Of a stretch of DNA of 64,000 nt, positions 53,441 to 63,016 are shown piece after piece. The first letter of the stretch is position 1, and each line of letters opens with the position of its first letter. The stretch is from NCBI GenBank assembly GCA_041390025.1, contig JAWKQR010000004.1, positions 186,001 to 250,000 of the forward strand, in the 5' to 3' direction. The position numbers were made by a program, and so were the translations under genes. This stretch comes from JBFFMO01 sp041390025 (GTDB lineage: Bacteria; Myxococcota_A; Bradymonadia; Bradymonadales; Bradymonadaceae). The notes beneath the pieces are model-generated. The model worked only from the letters and a program-made list of their open reading frames with translations, was not told the origin of the DNA and made no database searches.

Positions 53441-54701
53441 CTACTTTGCGAGTTTCGGTTTCGGGCCGTGAGGCGCAGGCACAACGTCAAACTCCAGCTC
53501 AGAGCCTGTGTTGATGGGTCGCGGCAACCCAGGACCGTCTTTGGTGTCCGAGACAACCGTCGCGGTGAACAAATCCACAACCTCCGCTGGCGTCCCTTTG
53601 GCGAAGTCATCGAGCGTATAGGTCATCCGAGCAGGCTGCCGATTTCCTCGCTTGAAATGGGCCACGACCGCGCCGTTTCTGATCTCCGGGTTCACGATGG
53701 TGTCCCAATTCACGATCGTGAACTCGGTCACACGCAGTTGGTCGACCCAATAACGAAGTTTTTCGACACCCCAATTGCTGTCTTTGTATTCCTTCTTATA
53801 CGCGTCGGAATCCTTGATGAGTTGAAGACTCTCGTTAAGCGGATAATTCACGATGCCCTCGGCCAATTCGGCCGCGACTTCCGCAGAGCCGGCTTCGGGA
53901 TGCTTGGTCATCAGCTCAGCCCAGGTCGTGAAGCGTTCGATCTTCTTATCGGTATCTCGCCAGACGAATGCCGCAGCGCCAGATTGGGGTTTCGACGACA
54001 AATAGACATCCCCCGTCGCGGATTTGGCGTGCACAAAACCTTCGGCGAGTCCCCCAAAAATGGCGATGGCCCCTTCGTTGATGCGGGTTCGAACCTGACC
54101 CGACGTCTGCAATTCCTCGATCTTGGGAGTCCAATCATCTGAAGAGAAATCAACCTCGTTGCGGAAAGCCTGAATCCCATGATCGGCGGCAATGACACGT
54201 CCCGAATAGTACACAAGTTTGTCCCCTTCGAGCGTCGCGTCTTTGATTTCGCGCGGATCCACCCCTGATGGATTAACGTTGATAGATGAGAGGTTACGAT
54301 CGAAGAAGTTGTCGGGCTCAAACCACTTTTTCCACCACTCGTCATAGGAAGCTCGCGTGCGAAACAATTCGTCGCTGATTCCGGGTTCCAGACTGTGGGC
54401 CATGTAGGCGAGGTTCCGCGCATTTTCGTAGCGTTTGTGCAGGTCTGGAGCAGCGGCGCGAATCTCCGCCATGCTCTTCAGACAGGCTCCAGCGGCTTGC
54501 AATCGCACACACCGGCCGTCCCGTCCAGTCGATTTTCAGCTCAATCTGGCCGTCAATTTTTGTCACCGTGATGTCCTTTCGGGTGGCGTCCGCTAGGTTT
54601 GTTTGTGTGGAGGTGTCGGTGGCACCGCCTGTGGTGGACTTCGTGCATCCAACGCACAGCGCCAACGCCGCGATGGCGGTTCCAATGGGTGGCAATCTCA
54701 T
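53441..54701 (-). CDS. lipoprotein of unknown function, one frameshift
   Basis: ATG at 54701. Lipobox ALCVGC (Cys about residue 19), Thr-rich linker, then ELKIDWTGRPVC. Near 54505 the frame shifts and continues QAAGACLKSMAEIRAAAPDLHKRY without further breaks to the stop at 53441. The mature ~400 residues are alternately helical and beta-like (GDKLVYYSGRVIAADHGIQ, WVDQLRVTEFTIVNWDTIV). No known family. It converges with the SnoaL-like gene, one base apart. Confidence 0.55.
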
Positions 54702-54774
54702 GTGACCTCGGTCCTCGGGTGTTGTCTTAAACGGGGCCACACGGAAGTGGATCCATCAATTGGCCAAGCAACAG

Positions 54775-56160
54775 CTAAACCCAGCGCGATGCTGCCTCAG
54801 CAAGCTCAGGAAAATCGAACACGACATCGCCGTCGATCGCAGCGTCAACATCGACGGTCCCATCAAACGCGGCAACGGTGGCGTTCGACAGGTCACCCTT
54901 AGGGCCGACCAGCCGCCCGCCATGGGTCACGATCTCACGAAGGTCTCGCAACTTCTGGACGCGTCGTTGATATCGCCGTGTTCTCAGTCGGATCGCGATG
55001 GAACGAAACATGACGATCAGTGGCACCGCGCCGCATAGCCCGAGCGCGACGGTGATCGCCGTGGGGCCCCATGCGGGGAGCGTTTCGACGAGTTTGTCGA
55101 ACATCGCCGACCCATCGAGTGTGGTTCCAAGGAAAGCCGACGCCGCCACAAACGCGCTCCACCACGCCAACGCGTAGACTCCGGCGCGTCGCCCAGATGT
55201 TCCAAGGTGATCGTGCGGTGACTTCTCGTCGTCCCAGATGGGGGCGGGTGTCTGCCGTGTGCCTTTTGTTTGAGACAGCTGCGAAAAACGGAACACGATC
55301 GTGCCCGCGTCTGTGACCGCGATGTCGCCGTCGTAGTCGACCATGAGCCGTGTCGCTTGTTTGAACGCTTCGTCGCGCTCCCATCCAAAGAGAATCATCA
55401 GGTCACCAAGTGTGACTCGCCCCTTGTTCGCTCTGACGAGCTGCGCAAAACGCTCTTCGTCGGCGAGCTCTCCCTTCGCGCGCTCGCCAAAATTGCCCAG
55501 CGTTTCGATCCAGGGTGCGATGCGCGCAAACATCGAATTGTAGAAGTTCGCCATCACGGCGAACCCAAGCACAAAAACAAGGGCCAAAGGGGTCACCAAT
55601 ATCAGCGCGCCAATGACCTCAAGTGCGCTGACCGCGGCTGCCTTGATGACCAAGTCGACCATCATCACGAGGACCGGAATCATCGCGAGCGGCAAACAGA
55701 AGACCACGGAGGCCACCAAGACGACCGTCCCAAGGGCGTCTAGGACGGCTCCTCCAACCCCGATGAGCGTAAAACCAAGGGCGAGTAGCGTGACTCCGGC
55801 CACCGACGATGCGAGGAATCCGATGCCCAGCTTCATCGACTGCACCAGGAGCGAGTGCACGCGGTTAAGGGACCACTGAACGCGGGGCGGTAAGACCCAT
55901 CGAAACGGCCGTCGTCCCAAGTCTTCAAAATAGAACTCCAGCTCGCCGTCGTCCCGGGCGCGCAAATCGCCGCCCAATTCGCCGGCGAGCATGGGCAGCG
56001 CATCACGCACCAAATGCACTGGAATGCCCGACGCAGACGCTGCGTCGTGCGAAGTGATCCACTGATGTTGAAGGCTCGCGGCCTTCAAACTTGCATAGAG
56101 CGCTTTGGCGGAACGCTTAGAATTCCAAGATTTCCGCTCGATTTCGATGGGTTTGGGCAT
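54775..56160 (-). CDS. large membrane protein of unknown function
   Basis: 461 residues. Residues ~1-75 form a soluble winged-helix-like piece (ALYASLKAASLQHQWITSHD). Helices span residues ~105-130, 135-160, 165-190 and 195-215. A soluble insert (~215-300, LVRANKGRVTLGDLMILFGWERDEA) resembles another small helix-turn-helix fold, and two more helices follow at ~325-350 and 365-385. The tail ends in a hydrophilic domain with GGRLVGPKGDLSNA. The two soluble modules recall winged helices attached to a membrane, but I recognise no family. Confidence 0.55.
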   Translation of the reverse strand: MPKPIEIERKSWNSKRSAKALYASLKAASLQHQWITSHDAASASGIPVHLVRDALPMLAGELGGDLRARDDGELEFYFEDLGRRPFRWVLPPRVQWSLNRVHSLLVQSMKLGIGFLASSVAGVTLLALGFTLIGVGGAVLDALGTVVLVASVVFCLPLAMIPVLVMMVDLVIKAAAVSALEVIGALILVTPLALVFVLGFAVMANFYNSMFARIAPWIETLGNFGERAKGELADEERFAQLVRANKGRVTLGDLMILFGWERDEAFKQATRLMVDYDGDIAVTDAGTIVFRFSQLSQTKGTRQTPAPIWDDEKSPHDHLGTSGRRAGVYALAWWSAFVAASAFLGTTLDGSAMFDKLVETLPAWGPTAITVALGLCGAVPLIVMFRSIAIRLRTRRYQRRVQKLRDLREIVTHGGRLVGPKGDLSNATVAAFDGTVDVDAAIDGDVVFDFPELAEAASRWV

Positions 56161-56332
56161 GCGCGCGCTAAAAGGAATCAGCGTTCTTTACCTTTGTTCG
56201 GGCGCCAACGCCATACGTTCGTCGTGCGGGTCGAACGCGTCGTAGCGTGGCTCGGGGCACGACGGTCTCGTGAATCTCGGAATACTGCGAAGGCCGACCG
56301 ACGTTGGATGAGTCCCCCCGCGAGAGAAAAAG

Positions 56333-58702
56333 ATGGAAAACACGTCGCTGGCTCCGGGTTGGCCAAGAATCGAACCTCGATGGACCTCAAGCGCGAAGTC
56401 TGGCGTTGGGACCTCGTTGGGAGGTCGGGTTTGGTTTTCAATCAGCCATGGCATTTTGAATGAGATTTATTACCCGCGTATCGACCAAGCGTGTGTGCGC
56501 GATTTTGGTTTCTTGGTCGTAGGACCCGATTTCGTCGCTGAGGAAAAGCGCGAGACGGCCGAAGCGCTAAGTTGGTCCAGCCCCGGTGTTCCGGCGTTTC
56601 AGCTTGTCAACACGTGCCGACAAGGGCGCTTCACGATTGAAAAGAAGATCGTCGCAGATCCCCGACGCGACGCGGTCTTGCAGCGCGTAAAACTTCGCCT
56701 TTCGGGAGATTTGTCCGAGCACAGTCTGTTTGGCTTGATCGGACCGCATTTAGGGGACGCTGGCCAGCACAACACCGCTTGGTTGGGCAGCTACAAAGGC
56801 CACGAGATGTTGTTTGCGCAGCGCGACGGCATCGCGCTCGCGGTCGCATCGTCGCACGGTTGGGTGGGGCGCTCGGTTGGTTTTGTGGGGGTCTCCGATG
56901 GATGGCAGGATCTGCATCAACATCGGCGACAGACGTGGCACTACGAACGCGCCGAGGACGGCAACGTGGCGATGATGGGCGAGCTTGCCATGGACGTGGG
57001 CGAAGTCGATGTCGCGGTGGGCTTTGGCCGCACATCGAACGAGGCCGCACACCGGGCATTGGGCGCGTTGCTGCAAGGGTTCGATGCGGCGTGGGAGACG
57101 ACCACATCGCAATGGCAAGCGTGGCAGGACCGCCTGTTGCCTCTTGGGCTGTCGCCCGAACACGAGGAGTTCTATCGCGTGTCCACAGCGGTCCTGCGCA
57201 GCCACGAGTCCTCGCGATTTCCGGGGGGACTGATCGCGAGCCTGTCGATTCCATGGGGCGCGTCCAAGGGCGACGGAGACTTGGGCGGATACCATCTGGT
57301 GTGGCCTCGAGACCTTGTCGAAAGCGCCGGGGGACTGTTGGCGGCGGGTGCCCATTCCGATGTGCTCCGGGTGTTGCGTTACCTTCACGTGACCCAAGAG
57401 GACGACGGCCACTGGCCGCAGAACATGTGGCTGGATGGGACACCGTACTGGAGCGGGATCCAGATGGATGAGACGGGATTTCCCATCCTTTTGGTGGAGC
57501 TCGCACATCGGCAGGGGATCTTGGACGAGCGCATGTTGGAGCAGCTGTGGCCGATGGTACGGGCCGCCGCAGGGTTCATTGTGCGCAATGGACCCGTGAC
57601 CCAACAGGATCGATGGGAGGAGGACGGCGGATACTCTCCATTCACGCTCGCCGTCGAGATTGCCGCGTTGGTATGTGCGGCGGGGTTTGCCCAAAAGTTT
57701 GAACCCGAGGTCGCCGAGTATTTGCGGCGTGTGGCGGATGCTTGGGAAGCAGACATCGACCGCTGGACCTACGTGCGCAACACGGAGATTTCGCGCGCGA
57801 ACGACGTGGACGGTTATTATGTGCGGATCGCGGCGGCCAACGCTGCCGGCGACGACTCGTTGGGCACCATCGCGATCAAGAACCGGCGGCGTGATCACAG
57901 CACGGCTCAGATTCAAGACGTCGTGAGCCCAGATGCCCTGGCGTTGGTGCGATTCGGGCTCCGCAAGGCCGACGATCCCCGCATCACCAATACGGTTGCT
58001 GTGATCGACGCTCGGCTTAGGGTCGAGCTGCCGCAAGGTCCCGTCTGGAAACGTTACGACGAAGACGGATACGGCGAACATGAGGATGGAAGTCCGTTTG
58101 ACGGCACAGGGATCGGTCGGCCTTGGCCGCTGTTGACCGGCGAGCGCGCACACTTTGAGCTCGCGCTCGGACGCCGTGAGGCGGCGCAGCAATTGTTGGC
58201 GACGATGTGCGCGAGCGCTGGCTCGGGGCGTCTGATTCCTGAGCAGGTTTGGGACGGGGATGATGTCCCCGGGCAGGAGTTGTTTAAGGGCAAGGCGACC
58301 GGGTCGGCGATGCCGCTGGTGTGGGCGCACGCCGAGCACATCAAGCTGTTGCGCTCGCTGTCCGAAGGTTTTGTCTTTGATACGCCAATGCCGGTGCGCG
58401 AGCATTTTGAGACACCGCGTCCGACGCCCTGGATTTTATGGCGCTTCAACCACAAGCTGCGTTCGTCGTTTGGGCGCCCGATTCGAATCGAAACTCTGGC
58501 GCCGGCCATCCTCCATTGGACGGTGGATGGCTGGAAGACCAGCACAAATTCGGAGCTAACCGCCACCACGCTTGGAAACTACGGGTTCAATGTTACGCCA
58601 ACGCCTGGAGCGACCGAGTTGGAGTTTACGTTTTACTGGCCGACGTCGGATCGATGGGAAGGAACCAATTTCAAGATCCGATTGGCTGAAGTGGAGTCAT
58701 GA
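56333..58702 (+). CDS. GH15 glucoamylase-type alpha-glucosidase
   Basis: 789 residues, no signal peptide, so probably cytoplasmic. N-terminal super-beta-sandwich (residues ~1-260, GRVWFSISHGILNEIYYPRIDQ), then the (alpha/alpha)6 barrel. Motifs: LVWPRDLVESAGG (~325), MWLDGTPYWSGIQMDETGFP (~365), RWEEDGG with the acid Glu at ~429, and IPEQVWDGDD with the base Glu637. It would cut glucose from non-reducing ends of glycogen, starch or maltooligosaccharides. The TGA overlaps the zwf start, beginning the operon. First gene of a glucose-oxidation cluster. Confidence 0.93.
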   Translation: MENTSLAPGWPRIEPRWTSSAKSGVGTSLGGRVWFSISHGILNEIYYPRIDQACVRDFGFLVVGPDFVAEEKRETAEALSWSSPGVPAFQLVNTCRQGRFTIEKKIVADPRRDAVLQRVKLRLSGDLSEHSLFGLIGPHLGDAGQHNTAWLGSYKGHEMLFAQRDGIALAVASSHGWVGRSVGFVGVSDGWQDLHQHRRQTWHYERAEDGNVAMMGELAMDVGEVDVAVGFGRTSNEAAHRALGALLQGFDAAWETTTSQWQAWQDRLLPLGLSPEHEEFYRVSTAVLRSHESSRFPGGLIASLSIPWGASKGDGDLGGYHLVWPRDLVESAGGLLAAGAHSDVLRVLRYLHVTQEDDGHWPQNMWLDGTPYWSGIQMDETGFPILLVELAHRQGILDERMLEQLWPMVRAAAGFIVRNGPVTQQDRWEEDGGYSPFTLAVEIAALVCAAGFAQKFEPEVAEYLRRVADAWEADIDRWTYVRNTEISRANDVDGYYVRIAAANAAGDDSLGTIAIKNRRRDHSTAQIQDVVSPDALALVRFGLRKADDPRITNTVAVIDARLRVELPQGPVWKRYDEDGYGEHEDGSPFDGTGIGRPWPLLTGERAHFELALGRREAAQQLLATMCASAGSGRLIPEQVWDGDDVPGQELFKGKATGSAMPLVWAHAEHIKLLRSLSEGFVFDTPMPVREHFETPRPTPWILWRFNHKLRSSFGRPIRIETLAPAILHWTVDGWKTSTNSELTATTLGNYGFNVTPTPGATELEFTFYWPTSDRWEGTNFKIRLAEVES

Positions 58703-60055
58703 TGCACGAAAATTCGGACGCTTTTGTTTTCTTTGGGGCAACCGGCGACCTTGCTTACAAAAAGATTTTCCCTGCGCTGCAGGCTTTGATCCGCAGCGGT
58801 AAGTTGAATTTTCCGATCGTCGGGGTGGCCAGGGCCGGGTGGGGTGTCGACAAGCTCGCGGCGCGTGCGCGCGAGAGCCTAGAGGCACACGGCGGGGTGG
58901 ACGAGGACGCCTTTAAAAAAATGGTCGAGCTGATGCGCTACGTGGACGGCGATTACAACGACGTTAACACGTTCCACGCGCTGCGTGACGCGCTTGGCGA
59001 CGCCAAGCGACCCATTCACTATCTGGCAATTCCGCCAAGCATGTTCGCGACCGTCATTGGCCATTTGGGCACCTCGGGCTGTGCAACGAATGCACGTGTT
59101 GTGGTCGAAAACCGTTTGGTCGTGACCTCGAGTCCGCGCAAGCGTTGTCCAAAACGATTCACACGGTTTTTGACGAATCCGACGTTTTTCGAATTGATCA
59201 CTATTTGGGCAAGGAAACCGCAAAACCTTGTTGTTTTCCGGTTCGCCAATACGTTTTTGGAGCCAATTTGGAACCGCAATTACGTCGAGATGTTCAGATT
59301 ACGATGGCGGAATCTTTTGGCGTTCTAGGCGCGGCAGCTTACGAAGAAGCCGGAGCGATTCGAGATGTGGTTCAGAATCATCTGATGCAGGTGGTGGGAT
59401 TCTTGGCCATGGAGCTCCCGCTGCGTCTTACGCGGGTTCGATCCGAGACGAGCTGGTCGCGTGTTTTCGTCAATCTGCCACTGACGTGCGAGGACGTTGT
59501 CCGCACACTGAAGGATATCGGCACGAACCGGGAGTCGCGCCGAACTCGAACGTCGAGACATTCGTGGCCCTTCGCCTCAACATTGACTCGTGGCGGTGGA
59601 ACGGGGTGCCATTTTTTATTCGGGCCGGCAAATGTTTGCCCGAGACCGTGACCGAAGTTCTGGTAACCCTGAAGCGGCCGCCACTGACGAACCTTTCGAA
59701 CGACAAGGGCAACTACCTGCGATTTCGTCTCAGTCCTGATCTGAACATCGGGCTGGGTGCGAGTGTGAAGGTGCCTGGCGAAGAGATGATTGGCGCGCGT
59801 ACCGAATTGTCGTTGATCGCGGAGTCTCGCGATGAAATGAGCGCCTACGAGCGGCTCCTCGGAGATGCCATTGAGGGAGATCCGACGCTGTTTGCGCGGC
59901 AGGTTGCGATCGAGGCGGCGTGGGCCGTTGTCGACCCAGCGCTCGACGACGAACGCTCTGTTATTCCGTATTTTGTCGGGTCTTGGGGTCCCAACCAGGC
60001 CGACGACGTCGTCGCCGATGTGGGAGGGTGGGTTAATCCGGAGATGAAACCATGA
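58699..60055 (+). pseudogene. zwf: glucose-6-phosphate dehydrogenase, heavily frame-disrupted
   Basis: ATG at 58699. The first frame to ~59108 has the NADP site GATGDLAYKKIFPAL and AIPPSMF. After that, five or more single-base breaks up to ~59530 split the gene: PFGRDLESAQ, then FRIDHYLGKE (the G6PD substrate site), FRFANTFLEPIWNRNY, then VQITMAESFGVLG and RDVVQNHLMQVV in changing frames. From ~59535 one frame runs to 60055 (APNSNVETFVALRL, FFIRAGKCLPE). At least three breaks disappear if one A is added to short A-runs (GAAAACCG, GCAAAACC, GAGATG). The catalytic parts all exist, so the natural gene is likely whole. It oxidises glucose-6-phosphate to 6-phosphogluconolactone. Confidence 0.85.
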
Positions 60056-61743
60056 AAATTCTGGTGTTGGACGTCGGTGGAACGCACGTGAAAATGCGTG
60101 TGAACACCCACGACGAGATTCGAAAGTTCGATTCGGGACGAGAGCTGACGCCCGCGGCGATGGTGACCCAGGTCCTCGCCATGGTGGGGGACTGGAAGTT
60201 TACACACGTCGCGATTGGCTACCCTGGTGTTGTCGTGCACGGCCGGGTGGCGCATGAACCCGCGAACCTTGGCGCCGGCTGGGTTGGGTTTGATTTCGCC
60301 GCCGCGTTTGGTTGTCCGGTCAAGATTGTCAACGACGCCGCCATGCAGGCGCTCGGCTCGTATTCAAGTGGTCGGATGCTGTTTTTGGGGTTGGGTACCG
60401 GGCTCGGGTCCGCCATGGTCGCCGAGGGTGTGCTTGAACCGATGGAGCTTGCGCACCTGCCGTTCAAACACGGAAAGACCTACGAGGAATATCTGGGCGT
60501 CGCGGCATTGGAACGCGACGGTCATAAGAAGTGGGAAGCCCACGTTTGGGAGGCCGTCGAAGTGCTGCGCAAAGCGCTTGAGCCCGAAATCGTCGTCATC
60601 GGCGGCGGAAACTCAGCGCGGCTTTCGGACCCGCCCGAGGGCGTGGAGATTGGAAAAAACAGCAACGCGTTTTTGGGAGGATTTCGACTCTGGAGGTCGG
60701 ACGACAAGGCGCAAAAAGTTGAGGAGAAAACAATGCAGATCGCCATGGTTGGATTGGGTCGCATGGGAGCAAACATGGTCAAGCGTTTGTTGGCGGGGGG
60801 CCATGAATGCGTCGTCTTCGATCGCTCCCCCGAGGCCGTCGAACAGCTGAAGGCGGAGGGCGCCAATGGCGTAGCCTCGCTGAGTGAGATGGTTGCCGAG
60901 CTCAGGGCTCCACGAACCGTTTGGTTGATGGTGCCGTCGGCGCTGGTGGACGGCGTCATTGCCGATCTCGCGCCGCTGCTTGAGGCGGGCGACACGATCA
61001 TTGACGGCGGAAACTCCTACTACATCGACGACATTCGTCGCGCCAAAGACCTGCGCGACCGCAACATTCACTACGTCGATGTGGGTACGAGCGGCGGCGT
61101 TTGGGGGTTGGAGCGTGGATATTGCCAGATGATCGGGGGCGAAAAAGACATCGTGAAACGCCTCGAACCCATCTTCGCCACGTTGGCGCCTCCCGAGGAT
61201 TCTGCCTCGCCAACACCAGGGCGGGACAACTCGCGGAGCACTGCAGCGCAGGGCTTTTTGCATTGCGGCCCATCGGGCGCAGGACACTTTGTGAAAATGG
61301 TCCACAATGGCATCGAATACGGCGTCATGGCCGCGTACGCTGAAGGTTTGAACCTGTTGCATCATGCCAACGTCGGGCACCAAAGTCGGGATCATGACGC
61401 TGAAACCACGCCGCTGCGCCACCCCGAGCATTTCCAGTTCGACATCGACGTGCCCGAAGTGGCCGAAGTATGGCGCCGTGGAAGCGTGATCGCGTCGTGG
61501 CTGCTGGACCTCACTGCGAGCGCGCTCTCGGCAGACCCACATTTGAGTCAATTCGAAGGACGTGTCTCGGATTCCGGGGAAGGCCGATGGACGGTCAATG
61601 CCGCGATCGAAGCGTCAGTACCCGCGCCGGTGCTCAGCGCAGCCTTGTTCCAGCGCTTCTCGTCGCGGGGCGAGTCCGACTATGCGGATAAAATTCTTTC
61701 TGCGATGCGCGGCGCATTCGGCGGCCACCAAGAGAAGTCATGA
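60052..61743 (+). CDS. gnd: ROK-type glucokinase and 6-phosphogluconate dehydrogenase, fused as deposited
   Basis: One 563-codon frame. Residues 1-225 are a ROK kinase close to polyphosphate glucokinase: ILVLDVGGTHVKM, AIGYPGVV, NDAAMQALG, LGLGTGLGSA. Residues ~228-563 are a decarboxylating 6-phosphogluconate dehydrogenase: GLGRMGANMVKRLL (NAD site), IDGGNS, VGTSGGVWG and the catalytic Lys in HFVKMVHNGIEYG. The junction is only ~10 residues and holds GAGGAG followed by an ATG at 60733. One additional A in the A5 run at 60713-60717 would stop the kinase at TGA just before that site. Two separate genes are therefore more likely. The kinase makes glucose-6-phosphate; gnd yields ribulose-5-phosphate and CO2. 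Confidence 0.85.
   Translation: MKILVLDVGGTHVKMRVNTHDEIRKFDSGRELTPAAMVTQVLAMVGDWKFTHVAIGYPGVVVHGRVAHEPANLGAGWVGFDFAAAFGCPVKIVNDAAMQALGSYSSGRMLFLGLGTGLGSAMVAEGVLEPMELAHLPFKHGKTYEEYLGVAALERDGHKKWEAHVWEAVEVLRKALEPEIVVIGGGNSARLSDPPEGVEIGKNSNAFLGGFRLWRSDDKAQKVEEKTMQIAMVGLGRMGANMVKRLLAGGHECVVFDRSPEAVEQLKAEGANGVASLSEMVAELRAPRTVWLMVPSALVDGVIADLAPLLEAGDTIIDGGNSYYIDDIRRAKDLRDRNIHYVDVGTSGGVWGLERGYCQMIGGEKDIVKRLEPIFATLAPPEDSASPTPGRDNSRSTAAQGFLHCGPSGAGHFVKMVHNGIEYGVMAAYAEGLNLLHHANVGHQSRDHDAETTPLRHPEHFQFDIDVPEVAEVWRRGSVIASWLLDLTASALSADPHLSQFEGRVSDSGEGRWTVNAAIEASVPAPVLSAALFQRFSSRGESDYADKILSAMRGAFGGHQEKS
60721..60735 (+). promoter_or_regulatory. internal ribosome site and start of gnd
   Basis: GAGGAG, six bases of spacer and ATG (60733) lie within the fused frame exactly where the 6-phosphogluconate dehydrogenase domain begins. 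This supports independent translation of a 336-residue enzyme, the usual length of the short-type GND. Confidence 0.7.
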
Positions 61744-62330
61744 GCACGATGCGTAAAATTATTTTGGTCCGACACGGCGAGACGCAATGGAGCTTAAGTC
61801 GGCGCCACACCGGCCGTACCGACTTGCCATTGACGCCAGCGGGCGAGGATCAAGCACGCGGGCTAAGAGAACAGTTGCTGCCCTTGGCGTGCCCTAACGT
61901 TTGGTCGAGCCCACTCAAGCGTGCATTCTCGACCTGCGAAGCCGCTGGTCTGTCCGAAAATGCCCACGTGTTTGAGGACTTGATGGAGTGGGACTACGGC
62001 GTTTTTGACGGTCGGACGACCGCCGAGATTGTGAACGAACGTCCCGGATGGAATGTCTGGGATGCGACCGAAGGACTCGGCGAAACCGTCCAGGAAGTCG
62101 GTCGTCGTGCGGACACGGTGATCTCACGCATCCTCGAAACCGATGGTGACATCATGATGTTCTCGCACGCGCATTTTCTTCGGATTTTGGGTGCGCGCTG
62201 GGTCGGTTTGGAGGCCATTTACGGGCGTCATTGGACCTTGGAACCAGCGTCAATCAGTGTCCTGTCTTACGAGCGCCAAACCCCAACGATCGCCTTGTGG
62301 AATTGGGTGCCACACGGAGTCGTTCGATGA
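61740..62330 (+). CDS. histidine phosphatase (phosphoglycerate-mutase-like)
   Basis: 196 residues; ATG overlaps the gnd stop by four bases. Phospho-acceptor motif LVRHGET (His12), SSPLKRAFSTCEAA (second Arg), the acid in EWDYG, and the second His in FSHAHFLRILG. These define the branch-1 histidine phosphatases, which act on small phosphate esters (sugar phosphates, phosphoglycerate). Position inside the pathway operon suggests a sugar-phosphate substrate, perhaps adjusting glucose-6-phosphate or gluconate levels. True substrate unknown. Confidence 0.9.
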   Translation: MSTMRKIILVRHGETQWSLSRRHTGRTDLPLTPAGEDQARGLREQLLPLACPNVWSSPLKRAFSTCEAAGLSENAHVFEDLMEWDYGVFDGRTTAEIVNERPGWNVWDATEGLGETVQEVGRRADTVISRILETDGDIMMFSHAHFLRILGARWVGLEAIYGRHWTLEPASISVLSYERQTPTIALWNWVPHGVVR

Positions 62331-63016
62331 CGTCGCTTCAGGTTTTTCGGGCCGAAAACGCGGCAGAAAACGCCCAAAACGCCGCGAAGTTTGTGTCGCA
62401 ATGCGCGGCGGACGCCATCGCCGACCGTGGGGCTTTTCACGTTGCATTTAGCGGCGGAGAAACTCCAGACGTGATGTTTGCGTCGCTGCAAAGCGCCGCG
62501 CTCGATTGGTCGTGTGTGCACGTCTACCAGGTCGACGAGCGAATGGCGCCCACGGGATCCGATCAAAATTTTGTCCACCTTGACCAAACGCTCCTGCGCG
62601 CCATTCCGCTGCCGGCATCGAACATCCACCGCATTGACCCAACTCTGGCGCCCGAGGCCGCGCGCGAGGGCTACGAGCGTTTGCTGCACGAGTGCTTGGG
62701 GGACTTGCCCGTGTTGGATCTCGTGCATTTGGGGTTGGGTTCGGACGGACATACGGCGTCACTTGTCCCGAAGGACCCCGTCCTGCGCAGCACAAGGGAT
62801 GTGGGCCTTACGGATGTCTACAAGGGATACCGGCGCGTGACGATGACCTACGCGATTCTAAACCGCGCTCGACAGCGCCTGTGGCTGGTTTCCGGACATG
62901 AAAAACGCGAGATGCTCGCCGCGTTAATACTGGGGAACGCGCCGATCCCTGCCAACGGAATCAACCGTCACGCTGTCGCTTTTGCGGATGCAGCAAGCCT
63001 TGAAAAAATCGCTTAA
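62327..63016 (+). CDS. pgl: 6-phosphogluconolactonase
   Basis: 229 residues from the ATG at 62327, overlapping the phosphatase stop (TGATG); an open frame extends upstream in that gene. Motifs of the NagB/6PGL fold: HVAFSGGETPDVMF (~35-50), YQVDERMAP, NFVHLDQTLL and LGLGSDGHTASLVP (~135-150), with the catalytic Asp/His pair. It opens 6-phosphogluconolactone to 6-phosphogluconate, the step between zwf and gnd. Last gene of the operon; its end overlaps the converging kinase gene by four bases. Confidence 0.93.
   Translation: MTSLQVFRAENAAENAQNAAKFVSQCAADAIADRGAFHVAFSGGETPDVMFASLQSAALDWSCVHVYQVDERMAPTGSDQNFVHLDQTLLRAIPLPASNIHRIDPTLAPEAAREGYERLLHECLGDLPVLDLVHLGLGSDGHTASLVPKDPVLRSTRDVGLTDVYKGYRRVTMTYAILNRARQRLWLVSGHEKREMLAALILGNAPIPANGINRHAVAFADAASLEKIA

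Noticed and set aside
56750..58405. A 551-codon leftward frame opposite the glucoamylase
   Set aside because: Shadow frame; the GH15 catalytic residues on the plus strand decide the strand.
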